This document shows, piece by piece, positions 1 through 8,631 of a DNA stretch of 64,000 bases (the stretch's first letter is position 1; each line of letters begins with the position of its first letter). The notes below the pieces were generated by a model. It did not search any database and had not been told where the DNA came from. It saw only the letters and a program-made list of their open reading frames with translations. The DNA is from Triangularia verruculosa (lineage: Eukaryota > Ascomycota > Sordariomycetes > Sordariales > Podosporaceae). A program made the position numbers and the translations under genes. The stretch is taken from assembly GCA_033296885.1 (NCBI GenBank), contig MU863915.1, positions 1-64,000 of the forward strand, given 5' to 3'.

Positions 1-110
1 CAAGCCTTAGTTGCAGTGATAACCTTCGGTATTTGCAGGGCGCCGCTCCCTGCAACACATCTTCCTTCAGTGCCCGCCCACTGTCGTATGCTGCCATCAA
101 AGTCTTCCTC
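1..110. repeat. Dispersed repeat copy A (partner at 30341-30445)
   Basis: This segment shares an interrupted match with 30341-30445: a GTGAT..ACCTT..GTAT block, then TTGCAGGGCGCCGC, TCTTCCTTCAGTGC and CCACTGTCGTA in the same order and orientation. Inside it TTGCAGGG and CCCTGCAA (about 34-55) form a short inverted repeat around GCGCCGCT. The two copies lie near the two ends of the 30-kb repeat-rich part of the window. The family is unknown; it could be an old LTR or the edge of a larger repeat. Confidence 0.6.
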
Positions 111-164
111 ACTTCCAGTGGACTGCGCCGATAGCTATCAAAGCCCTGTACTTGCAGGCCTCAA

Positions 165-769
165 TAGCACCTATTCCAACAAAAGCTCTCCTTACCTTTA
201 TAAGCTCCACTTACGCCGCCTGTAGTTCCCGAGTATAGGTCCGTCGCCGTAGCTTACCCGCTGGCTTTACTCTGCGAAGACTGTACTTTAAATAGTTTAG
301 CGCCCTTTATCTATATTAGCCCGGTGATAAGGTAGACGGGCTTCTTGTACTTTATAGTGTTGATATGTAGCGTAATATTGTCGATCTCGAGCGCCTTTTT
401 TATATACCTAGGTGTAGAGATAAAGTACTATATAAGGAGCTTTTTAACCGTAAAGGTCTCGTCGTTTTTTTGTTTACGTAGGAACGAGAATATAGCCCTT
501 AGGCCGTCGCTGCTGAAGATCTTGGCCTAGATGCTGCCCTCGATGCTGCGTAGCTCCTTTAGGGTGCGGCTGAAGCCCGTCTTTTTAAAAATCGGCTTTA
601 GCTGTGTATCGGGGATCTCGATGGTATTACCGGCGTTTAGCGGGGAATAGACGCTATTAAAGTCGAGGCCGCGTAGCACCGAGCCCAGCTCGAGATAGCC
701 GTCGGGCGGCGGCGGGATATTAAAGTCGGGATATAGATGGAAGGAAGGTTGGGAGCTAAAAGAGGCCAT
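165..769 (-). pseudogene. Stop-ridden pseudogene of a fungal family with a KPVYLITGL motif
   Basis: Reading on the minus strand from an ATG at 769, one frame runs through at least three stops (the first at 527-529) and keeps family-like sequence on both sides. The N-terminus contains PPPPDGYLELGSVL, and the middle contains YKKPVYLITGL near 335. The layout, a proline-rich start, LELGSVL and a central KPVY(L/M)ITGL, resembles an uncharacterised protein family that I recall from plant-associated ascomycetes; I know no function for it. The stops are TAG or TAA where Gln (CAG/CAA) fits, which is the CpA-to-TpA change that RIP makes. The C-terminal end below about 225 is poorly defined. The pseudogene call is strong; the family name is a recollection. 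Confidence 0.7.
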
Positions 770-2826
770 TGCGAATATTATAATGGCGGGGAATTGGCAT
801 TGCTTATGGGTTATGTAGGGTATTTATAGCCAAAACTAATAGGCGCTGCTGCTCAGCCCCGGCCGTACTCGGTATTCGTAGTTAGCTTAGAATGAAGCTT
901 AACGGAGGCTACGTAATAAAGAGGCGAAGGACGGCCAACTAGGAATTAACTTGCAATGAATACTATAGAGGGTTAGAGATGAAAAGGGATAATAATAGGC
1001 CTAAGATCAAGCATAAGGTTATAATAATCTGTCTCGCTTACCGCACTGCGCTTAAATCGTACTACAGCCCTGTCCTTGCGAAGACCTGTAGTTGCGTAGA
1101 TGGTGCTTACTAATCTGCTACTCCCAATCGACCTCGACCTATAGTGGCGAGTAGTCTACTCCTCATACGAGTCAAATGCGAATATAAACTACGGCTGCTC
1201 TGCGATTGGATCGGCGCGACATTGGATCACATTGGCCAAGCTTACCGCCAGCGGAAGGGATACTACAGTTCAGAAGGACAAGAGATGGGAACTGTCACAT
1301 GTGCATACGCCCGGGAACAGACGCGAAGACGGCTACTCTAGAGTCTGTCGTACAGTTGCGAGTCGCAACCTTAGTCCTATCTCTAAACACTATAGGCCTC
1401 CTCTGGCATTGAGAATCACCCACCAAGCGTACCTATCCTAATAAACTGTCTATACCCTATGTTGCTACCGCTGCCTATGACTTGCCCTTTTCGTTAGGCG
1501 TTAAACTAGTGGTCGGTGTGCCTTTGCATTATATTTTTGACCGTGGTTATTGCTCGTTATCGTTGCTTATTATATCCGTTCCGATTGTATTCGTCTGTCC
1601 GGTAGTTTTATTGCAGATAAAGAGCGTACTCGCTCGAGGCCGTCGGAGGAAGGCCCCTATTTTATCTTTAATAATTAACGTTTTAGCCCCTTTTGTATTC
1701 TTCGGGGCTCGATAGAGGTAACGTTGTATTGTAGAGTCCCGTCGTATTGTATTTTTAAATGTAATTAGAGCGGAGGGGTTAGAGAATTGAGTTAAAGTAA
1801 GAGAAAAGATAAGAGTATAAGAGCGTTTGTAGTTAAACGGTATATTTTATTGTAGATTTCGATATCGAAAGACTTTAGATAAGATCGAGTGGTATGTATA
1901 AAGGGTAGTGTTGTATCGATCCCTATAGACTTATATTATTGAGGAGGAGGATTATCGTAGTTACTTAATATAGTAGATACTAATGACTCTCGACTCCGGG
2001 AGATCTAGTCGGAGGTTAAAGGTGTAAATAGGCCGTAGATAATTATTATGTAATAGCCTATAGTACTTTAGAGGTTTAAAGAGCTAAAGTATTGCTCTGA
2101 GGCTGCTTTAGAGCCGCCTTTGATATTAACTATTTTCCGGGGTCAGCTAGTATAATTTAAGGCGACTAGATCGGGCCGTCTTCCGAGGTAAAACCACTAA
2201 AGTGCCGGGCCTAGTGTAAAGACCGGAGAAATACCGAGCGAGCGCGAACTTTGGGTATAATTGATTGAGCTGAATATTGTCCGATGTATCCCCAGGATAC
2301 GAGAAACGAGTAAAGATGATGCGCAAAATGAGGCAGCCTCCTAGCGTACCTCATCAGACGGAGTAGAGAACCGAGCTTCTTCCGATTAAACGTCTAGACC
2401 CAACAATGGAATCGGCCCTACAATGGAATTTTTGGCACTACCACTATTACCGGGGCGGAAGATGTTAGAAAGACCAATAGCTACGTATCTATAGTATCAC
2501 AGGTTGAAGTGCTTATAATTGGAGTATGAGAAGCTGTAGGGCGGGTAATATGTTAATTAAGTTGCAGATGTTCGATATCGCGTTCAAAGTCGGTCGGGCG
2601 ACGCCTAGACCCTAATAACCCTAATACCCCTACTTTACCAGTTATATAATACCCCTGAATTTAACGCCTTAATAGTCCTGATAATTTAATAGAAGATATT
2701 TAGTTTATCTAACTTATAAGTAATTTATATAGAAACCTAATAATTCTACTCCTCTTCTGTACGGCGAATAGTCTCTAGGCCGCATACGATTATCTCTTCG
2801 GCTTCCTTAACTGTATCGTTATTTTA
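770..2826. other. RIP-degraded, gene-free stretch
   Basis: No frame here gives a convincing protein; the open stretches are under 80 codons and of odd composition. The sequence is rich in TA dinucleotides and in TAG/TAA triplets, poor in CA/TG in places, and patchy, with more balanced base composition around 1060-1440. It probably consists of old transposon remnants that can no longer be assigned. Confidence 0.5.
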
Positions 2827-3195
2827 TTAGGTCCTCCTCGTTTTCTTCTTAGGGGACTTTACAGAATGCTCCTTAGTTTCGATAATATCCTCTGTCCTTG
2901 TAAATTTATCGTTGGTATTTTCTTTTACCTTCTTCCGGCTCTGAGGCTCGTAAACCTCTATTTCTTTGTTTAAGTGGTTAATTTGGGCTTTCAAAGATGC
3001 AATCTCTGCGTTCTTTGCATCTAAAGCTTTGCTTACTTTGGCTAACAGAGTCTTTGTGAGCCGTCTACTGGCTTCTATGCCCTCCTTTATACTCTGCTGA
3101 TATATTCGAATGTCCTGGCTCTTTTGAGGCGTCCAGAATTCAGTGCTGGGCTTAGGAGGTGGTGTTTCTGTCAGATAGAAAGGGGTTCTGGTCAA
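2827..3195 (-). pseudogene. C-terminal fragment of a pogo/Fot1-type transposase
   Basis: About 120 codons encode a proline-rich lead (TPPPKPSTEFWTPQKSQDI) and then a helical stretch with heptad-like spacing (ASRRLTKTLLAKVSKALDAKNAEIASLKAQI; only the pattern is quoted here in part), ending in a basic KSPKKKTRRT tail. This layout, TPxx(P/R)...Q...IR...I followed by a coiled coil and a lysine-rich end, matches the C-terminal tail of fungal Fot1/pogo-family DDE transposases. The DDE catalytic core and the CENP-B-like DNA-binding domain are absent. There is no proper ATG, and an in-frame stop lies just upstream, so the fragment is dead. Its 5' end overlaps the left arm of the fold-back element at 3163. 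Confidence 0.6.
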
Positions 3196-4040
3196 GCTGA
3201 ATGGAGTTTAGGGAGCTGAACTGACGTAACCAGTTTAGCTGGACATGGTACTATTTGCCACAAATGTTGTCACAATCAGTTCAGCTGGACATGGTGCCAT
3301 TTGCCACCAGCGTTGTCACTATGTATAGATATAATGGAGGTTCTCTGGCTTTGAAGGAAGAGCAGGATAAGGAGCATAAGTAATACAATCACACAGTGGC
3401 AACCCCTATCATATTCACCTTTATAGAGTGCATTGTACTTCTGACAGTTCTCGATGGCTTCATACTTACCCAGTTCATTGGCATCAGCTGCCGCTCTTGC
3501 GGGCTGAGTTACCGCTGTGAAGTCATCGTGGGAATTGTCTCGTATAATAAAGAAGAAATACGACCAGCGCGTATTAAAAGATCATGCAAACGATATCAAC
3601 ATCAAATTACGCAGGGCTTTACAAGAGGGCAGAATTTCTCAGCAAAATTACATGTTCTGGAAGAAAAAGGTTATGATTGCTGTCTGGGAACAAGACCGTA
3701 TATATTACCTGACCTGCTGAAATATAAGTATATCTACTCAACGCCATCAGGATCTGTCAGAAGTATAATGCACTCTGTGAAGGTGAATATGATGGGGGTT
3801 GCCACTGTGTGATTGTATTGCTTGTGCTCCTTGTCCTGCTCTTCCTTCAAAGCCAGAGAACCTCCATTATATCTATACATGGTGACAACGTTGGTGGCAA
3901 ATGGCACCATGTCCAGCTGAACTGATTGTGACAACATTTGTGGCAAATGGTACCATGTCCAGCTGAACTGGTTACGTCAGTTCAGCTCCCCTGAGCTCCA
4001 TTCAGCTTGGTTGACCAGAACCCCTTTCTGTCTGACAAGA
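3163..4040. mobile_element. Fold-back element with about 300-bp inverted arms
   Basis: The left arm (about 3163-3458) and right arm (about 3743-4040) are near-perfect reverse complements. They share, for example, AAAGGGGTTCTGGTCA, TGAACTGACGTAACCAGTT, ACAATCACACAGTGGCAACC and TATAGATATAATGGAGG. A spacer of about 285 bp remains between them. Within each arm the block AGCTGGACATGGT..CATTTGCCAC occurs twice. Most differences are C in the right arm against T in the left arm, as in CACAAGCAATAC versus CATAAGTAATAC. The spacer holds a short charged open frame (3517-3720, 67 codons) that I do not recognise. Target-site duplications were not found. A non-autonomous DNA transposon or an inverted duplication of one transposon end would both fit. 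Confidence 0.8.
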
Positions 4041-4450
4041 ACAGAGATGCCAACGATGTAGAGTTGATATGGAGAATGGAACGAACCGGAGGAAGTTCTG
4101 CACTTTTTATAATTACCCTAGATCTTGAACGTTATAAACCGATTTTAAATCAACTTGTGGTCTGAATATTATTTTCGAATTAAAGTCTAAAATAATCGTG
4201 GTGGAGAGAGGGGTGGGGTGCCGCTCATTAACCACACACCCTGCAAGCGAGTCTGAAAACGGCAAAAAATTTCCCTCGACATAACAATACAAGTTATAAG
4301 AATGGGTGAACTTTCTCTCGACTGGAACCAAAAGACACCATCAGCACCACACCTCGGTAGCAGATCTACGCAGCAGTCACTTCTTCTTCACTGTTTCACA
4401 CAACTCATTCAAAAGACTCTCAGCCAGCCAGCCAGCCCACAACCGCAATC
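4041..4450. other. Intergenic DNA and promoter of the 8-Cys secreted protein
   Basis: No gene is seen. The half next to the downstream gene has normal base composition and pyrimidine-rich CT tracts just before the ATG (4380-4430), typical of fungal 5' leaders. Confidence 0.4.
4295..4300 (+). promoter_or_regulatory. Candidate TATA element
   Basis: TATAAG lies about 150 nt upstream of the ATG at 4451 and is followed by a CT-rich leader. It is a plausible core promoter for the small secreted protein; it was recognised only by motif and spacing. Confidence 0.35.
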
Positions 4451-4971
4451 ATGCACCTCACCAACCTTCTTGTCGCCATGACCGCTGTGGTCGGATCGGT
4501 GATGGCCGTTCCCGCTCCCACCAACGTCCACGACGTGGCTGCTCGCGCGCCTGCCGTCACGGGGGCCCCTCTTTCTGAGAGGCAGACAAGACTTCCACTG
4601 CCAAACATTCCCTGGGACTGCGTCTTTAAACAAGACAGCCCTAATGACATCATTCCTCCACTCTTGGGTGATTCTGAGCAGATCTGTGCCGGTATTCTAG
4701 GCGCGGTTGCACGTAGGTGCGAGGACCGCGAAGCAGCTGGCGCTGCGGCACTGACCCAGTGCTTGCTCTCGAGAACTAGTCGCGAGCTTTGGGAGGGTGT
4801 AGGTCCCACCTCGTGGTTCATGCGTCATAAACTCAAAAACGCTGACAAATGAAATAGGCGTGCAGGTGCATCAACTGCGGACTTGGTTCTCTGCTTTCGT
4901 TCGGCGGAGTTTGGAACGATGTGTGCGGCTATATACCTCCTCCTCCTGTCGATATCTTCACCAAGATCTGA
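4451..4971 (+). CDS. Small secreted 8-cysteine protein (effector-like), two exons
   Basis: Exon 1 is 4451-4798. A 59-nt intron (4799-4857) has donor GTAGGT, branch GCTGAC and acceptor AATAG. Exon 2 is 4858-4971. The spliced product is about 153 residues. Residues 1-19 form a signal peptide (MHLTNLLVAMTAVVGSVMA) followed by a Pro/Ala-rich propeptide-like stretch with a possible dibasic-like processing region (SERQTR). The mature part has eight cysteines: four in exon 1 (WDC, QIC, RRC, TQC) and four in exon 2 (ACRCINC and DVCGY). It ends in a proline run (YIPPPPVD). Ignoring the intron gives a 133-residue product with only four Cys, so the spliced model is preferred. The spacing is not that of a hydrophobin (no CC pairs), and I recognise no family. 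It is likely exported and disulfide-bonded; a host-interaction role is only inferred from the type and the repeat-rich setting. Confidence 0.75.
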
Positions 4972-6901
4972 GGAGATCAGACCGGGGCTTGACTACAAGT
5001 AGTTACGGTACAAGGGTGTTGGAATAGGTTGTGATCAGAGGTTGAAGGATCTGAAGGACATATTAGGGGCGAAATTGGCTAGCAGGGAGTTTGTAGATAA
5101 CGATGGCATATTTTCCATTTATCATTTTATTGGTACACTGACACTCTTTCCGAGGCAAATTTTATTGAGCCGGCTGCTATGCTACCTACTTATGTTCCAG
5201 GTTGCTATGTTGCTTGTGAAGAAGAAAGGGTGACATGCCCACTGTTAATCTCCATGTGTTGAAGAACTCCGTTTCCATCATACTCCGCGTAGACAAGGAA
5301 TAATGTTCTAAGAAGTCCTCTATAAACTTTGGGTGTAATGCCATGACTTATAACAACCCCTTCCTCGAGACCTCGAAATCCGCATAGCGCCCAGAAACAA
5401 GGTGAGACAATATTTATCCTAGTCTTTTATAATACTATCTATCGCCCTTAATATTAGAATAGAATAGATTAATTATATCGCCGTAGTACGTTAGTTTATA
5501 TTTAGATTTAAACGCCTCGTTATAAAACTCCTTTAAGTAATATAAACGTAGGGTAGGGATATTATATCGATCTTTAAACAGGTACATTTAGAGATTAAAC
5601 TATAGCTTCCCGTACTTTAAAATAAAAATTTCCTTCGTTTAATTATTAATAGTTAAATCTAAGTTAAGTATCTTAATCTAGTTCCGATTTATACTAGTTA
5701 GGGTTTCGATAGATAGTAAATTTAGCCCCTCGTTATTAATATAAAACCGTTTATTAAAATACATTTAATAAGCCCTTAAACGCCTATAAAATACGTTTAA
5801 TAAAAGTTATATTATCTACGGGTAATTATATTAATAAGAAAAGTTAATCGTAATCTTTAGTACTAAGTACTATTTAAATTTGTATTTCTAAAAGTAATTT
5901 AGCTACTAAAGGTATATAATACCCTTATAGTAATAAATAATCTGGCTTTTATAGTTAAGTTTAATATCGATAAATTTATTACTAAAAAGTAAGTTTTCTT
6001 TTAATAAAGGTATATCCGATATTAGGAAATTAACTTACACTATTTTTATAAAGAATTTTACGATTAAAGCCTCCCGCTTTATATCCTTTCTACTATTAAT
6101 ATTTACCTCTTTGCAATAATAGCTAGGCCTATACTACTTAATAATATATTAGTAGTTAACTTCCTAACTTTTACCCGTTATTAATAAGGATATACCGATT
6201 AAAGAAGGAATCCACCCTAACTTTTAGTGTATTTAATAGGGAACGTAATAGTCTAAAACTAAATCGCCCTAGCCTTTCCTATTATCCGTATACTCTAGCT
6301 TTTATCTATAAGTCTCGTTTCTAATCCGATAAATACTACTAGTTAACATAATAGCTGGTAAGTAAAATTAAAAAGCAGCTAAGTATAATAAAGTAGGCAA
6401 TTAAGTCAATCTAGCAGTTTATAATTACCTTTTAATATCGACTATAATAAGTAATAATTAAAAAGCGGTACAAACCTTTATACAATAGGCCGTCTACTAG
6501 CCAATTCGTAGGGGCATAGTCTACATATAACGCTTTACAATGCTTTTATTACCTATTTAATTAAGTTATTACATACAAACAACTAAATCAGTATTTATTC
6601 TTTAATTTCTTACTTCAAGACTAACCTGCACTAATGAATCATCACGACCCATCCAGTGAAAGTCTATTAAAGGTTGGAGCTTTAACCATACTTTATTCTC
6701 GTAATCTCGAGATTATATTAGTCTAGGGAGTAAAAATAAGCAAACCATCAAGGTACCTCTCGAGACTATAACCAGGACCACTCTTCCACATCCACACACA
6801 CCAACTATAAGGTTCCTAATTGTGAGAACATCCGCATACGGCGTGCCGAGGTTTCAAGCCACTATCAATCAACAGTCACACTCGAAAGCGGCCGTGGCGA
6901 T
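4972..6901. other. AT-rich RIP relic with no intact gene
   Basis: From about 5400 to 6640 the sequence is dominated by TA-rich words and lacks open frames in all six phases. The boundaries with normal DNA at about 5400 and 6640 are sharp. Apart from the possible BTB remnant at 5415-5640, nothing can be assigned. The segment 4972-5400 is normal intergenic DNA after the secreted-protein gene. Confidence 0.6.
5415..5640 (-). pseudogene. Possible RIP-mutated BTB/POZ-domain fragment
   Basis: Reading the minus strand from about 5640, one frame with two or three stops gives LKYGKL.FNL.MYLFKDRYN, then IPTLRLYYLKEFYNEAFKS. The pattern V-x-MYxFADxYDIPxLRxxxxxxF is what follows the BTB fold in many fungal BTB proteins. 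With TAG/TAA read as former Gln the match improves. The upstream half of the domain cannot be followed. This is a weak family guess on heavily mutated DNA. Confidence 0.3.
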
Positions 6902-6902
6902 C

Positions 6903-7543
6903 GACGCATGAGACGCTGGGCTTTACAATTTATGTACAAACCTAAAACAGAACGGTCCTGACGGCCCCGTCGGGCTGGACGACGCTGTAGGTACCACAGA
7001 CGCAGCAGGGACCGGAGCCAGTGGTAGCATCAGCAGTGGCGCCCGAGGTGGCAGGGCCAGTGCCGGCTGCAGCGGGCGCCGGGCCGCAGGCCCCACATGA
7101 GACGGCGGGCTTTGCAAATTATAGACATCAGGAACGGAGTCTTTTATCGGGGAGTTTTTAATGTGCAAAAACCTACTGCCGCTAAAATGGGTATGATGCG
7201 GGCCTGACAGGTGCCATCTGCACAGCACTGAGGCGAGCCAGTGGCGCCACTGCAGGCCCCGCATGAGACGCCGGCCTTTATAATTAGGTATGGACATTAG
7301 CAACTGAATCTGGTATCGGGAGTTGAAATGTAGAGAAACCTACACAAGCGGGCGGGATGGGCAGGATGGGGATGTTCAGAAGGTTGGCAAGAGAGAGGCA
7401 CGGAGCCGAGCCAGTGGCGCCGGTGTAGGCTGCAGAGGTCGCTTGGGTGCCGGGCCCGCATGCGGCGCAGGGCTTGATAATTATAAAATACTAGTATCAG
7501 TAACTGAATCTTGTACCGGGAGTTGTGATGCAGAAAAACCTAC
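6903..7543 (-). repeat. Tandem array of exon-plus-intron units
   Basis: Each unit consists of an intron and the following exon of the secreted-protein gene. Intron landmarks on the minus strand recur three times: GTAGGTTT at the start, then CAACTCCCGGTACAAGATTC or close variants, then a TATAATT(A/T) tract, ending in AAG. Exon landmarks also recur: GTCTCATGCGGGGCCTGC and GGCGCCACTGGCTC. A fifth, decayed unit (6903-6930: TTGTAAAG then CCCAGCGTCTCATGCG) lies just past the stop codon. Unit length is about 166-200 bp. Coding and non-coding parts were clearly copied together. Confidence 0.85.
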
Positions 7544-7744
7544 TGAACCGCCCAGGATGAGGGCCAGAATAATTGCTAGAGTGAGGCAGGTGCACCCGCA
7601 CTGAGCCGAGCCAGTAGTGGTGGCATCAGTGGCGGTGCCGGCCACAGAGAGCGCCTCGAGGGCTTCGACCTCCCGCTCCTGAACAGGAAGTGCAGTAACT
7701 ATGCCGGCGATGGCGGTGACGGCGACAGCAAGAGTGAACTTCAT
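6942..7744 (-). CDS. Secreted cysteine-rich protein with duplicated exons
   Basis: Four exons: 7744-7544, 7472-7344, 7275-7177 and 7109-6942. The introns are 71, 68 and 67 nt, all phase 0, all with donor GTAGGT. The product is about 198 residues. Exon 1 gives the signal peptide (MKFTLAVAVTAIAGIVTA) and a QCGCTC cluster. Exons 2-4 each begin with (A/S)CGxCGP or VSCGAC, continue with a Gly/Ala/Thr-rich segment containing GATGS, and then a second Cys group (APC; PQCC..GTC; GPCCVC). Exon 2 is degenerate at its start (CAACG). Total Cys is 17. Left unspliced, exon 1 would run into a stop at 7481. I know no family for it. The odd Cys count and hydrophobic exon ends leave folding open. The role is unknown; secretion and repeat expansion are suggestive of a surface or effector protein. 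Confidence 0.75.
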
Positions 7745-8424
7745 CTTTGTTTGAGGGGTCAGTCGTTTTTAGTGTCTGAATCCCGGTGGTCTGGGGTTTC
7801 CGGTTCTCAGAAGAGGAGGCCCCTGTTCGTCTTTATACACGGAAGAGTTGCATCCAAAAGACTAGCCGTTGTCCTACCCCGACTTGATCCATGGTTATTG
7901 CGTCGCGCCGTCGAAGGAGGACGCGACTCTGGCTCCGGAATGATGGTGCCAGGAAGCCGTGGCAAGGACAGCTAAGTGGCGTTGAATCATGCCCTTCTGC
8001 GTCCATCTTGACAGAACGTTCTCGGTACTATAGCTAACCTTTCCGAAGTTTCCGAACTCGTTTGCCGCCTGTCCTGCACCTAAAATTGATCTGTTAGCGA
8101 TGCGGACTCGTTAGCAACTAACGACGCTAAAATAGTGTGTGACATCAGTCCAGGCCGAGTGCTATTGAGTTTATTTGAGCGACCGCTGAACCAAATCCTA
8201 GGTGGCGAGCTTACCCCGATCAAAGCCTCTACACCCTTCGTCCTTGCTGGTCTCGGCCGACTCTGTGCATCCTACCGGACACTCCGGTGGGCGCCGTCGC
8301 AACGCCACGCCTTGTATCATGTATTCGGCGGTGGCCAAACCGCCAAAACTAGTGCCTTGCTACCTAACTCAGAGTCGGGCTTCTAACAGCGCGGTGCATG
8401 CATCCCTCTATACCCAGCGCTGGC
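7745..8424. other. Intergenic DNA upstream of the secreted gene
   Basis: The 100 bp next to 7744 are the promoter and leader of that gene. The rest has normal base composition and overlapping short frames on both strands without protein-like sequence. Confidence 0.4.
7831..7837 (-). promoter_or_regulatory. TATA box of the duplicated-exon secreted gene
   Basis: On the minus strand GTGTATAAAGACG places TATAAAG about 90 nt upstream of the ATG at 7744. Motif and distance suit a core promoter. Confidence 0.45.
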
Positions 8425-8550
8425 ATCAAATCAAATCAAATCAAATCGGGCCCCTGATTTGATTTGTTTGACAATTTTGGACCCGGATTTGATTTGATGG
8501 CATTCTCGATTTGTTTGATTTGATGGATTTGATGGATTTGATGGATTTGA
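8425..8550. repeat. Pentamer/hexamer microsatellite with an internal hairpin
   Basis: ATCAAATCAAATCAAATCAA is followed by the palindrome CGGGCCCCTG and its complement GATTTGATTTG, so the block can fold back. Further on, ATTTGATGG is repeated in GATGGATTTG units up to 8550. It sits just outside the C-terminal end of the hAT transposase remnant, where a transposon end would be expected, but no clear terminal inverted repeat or 8-bp duplication could be paired. Confidence 0.6.
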
Positions 8551-8631
8551 GTACCCCTGCCCGGAAAAGGTTATTCAGGGCCGGCCATACGGAGAAGGTC
8601 GCCGTCCAACATAGCCATCCCCCCAGATACC

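Noticed and set aside
2604..2640. Telomere-like ACCCTAATAACCCTAATACC
   Set aside because: Only two or three degenerate units in RIP-mutated DNA; no array and no chromosome end.
3396..3812. A 138-codon plus-strand frame across the fold-back element
   Set aside because: It runs through both inverted arms and its ends are arm sequence; no protein-like composition except a short charged stretch in another frame.
4420..4821. Antisense frame over the 8-Cys protein
   Set aside because: Overlaps the signal-peptide gene exactly and has no start context or family similarity.
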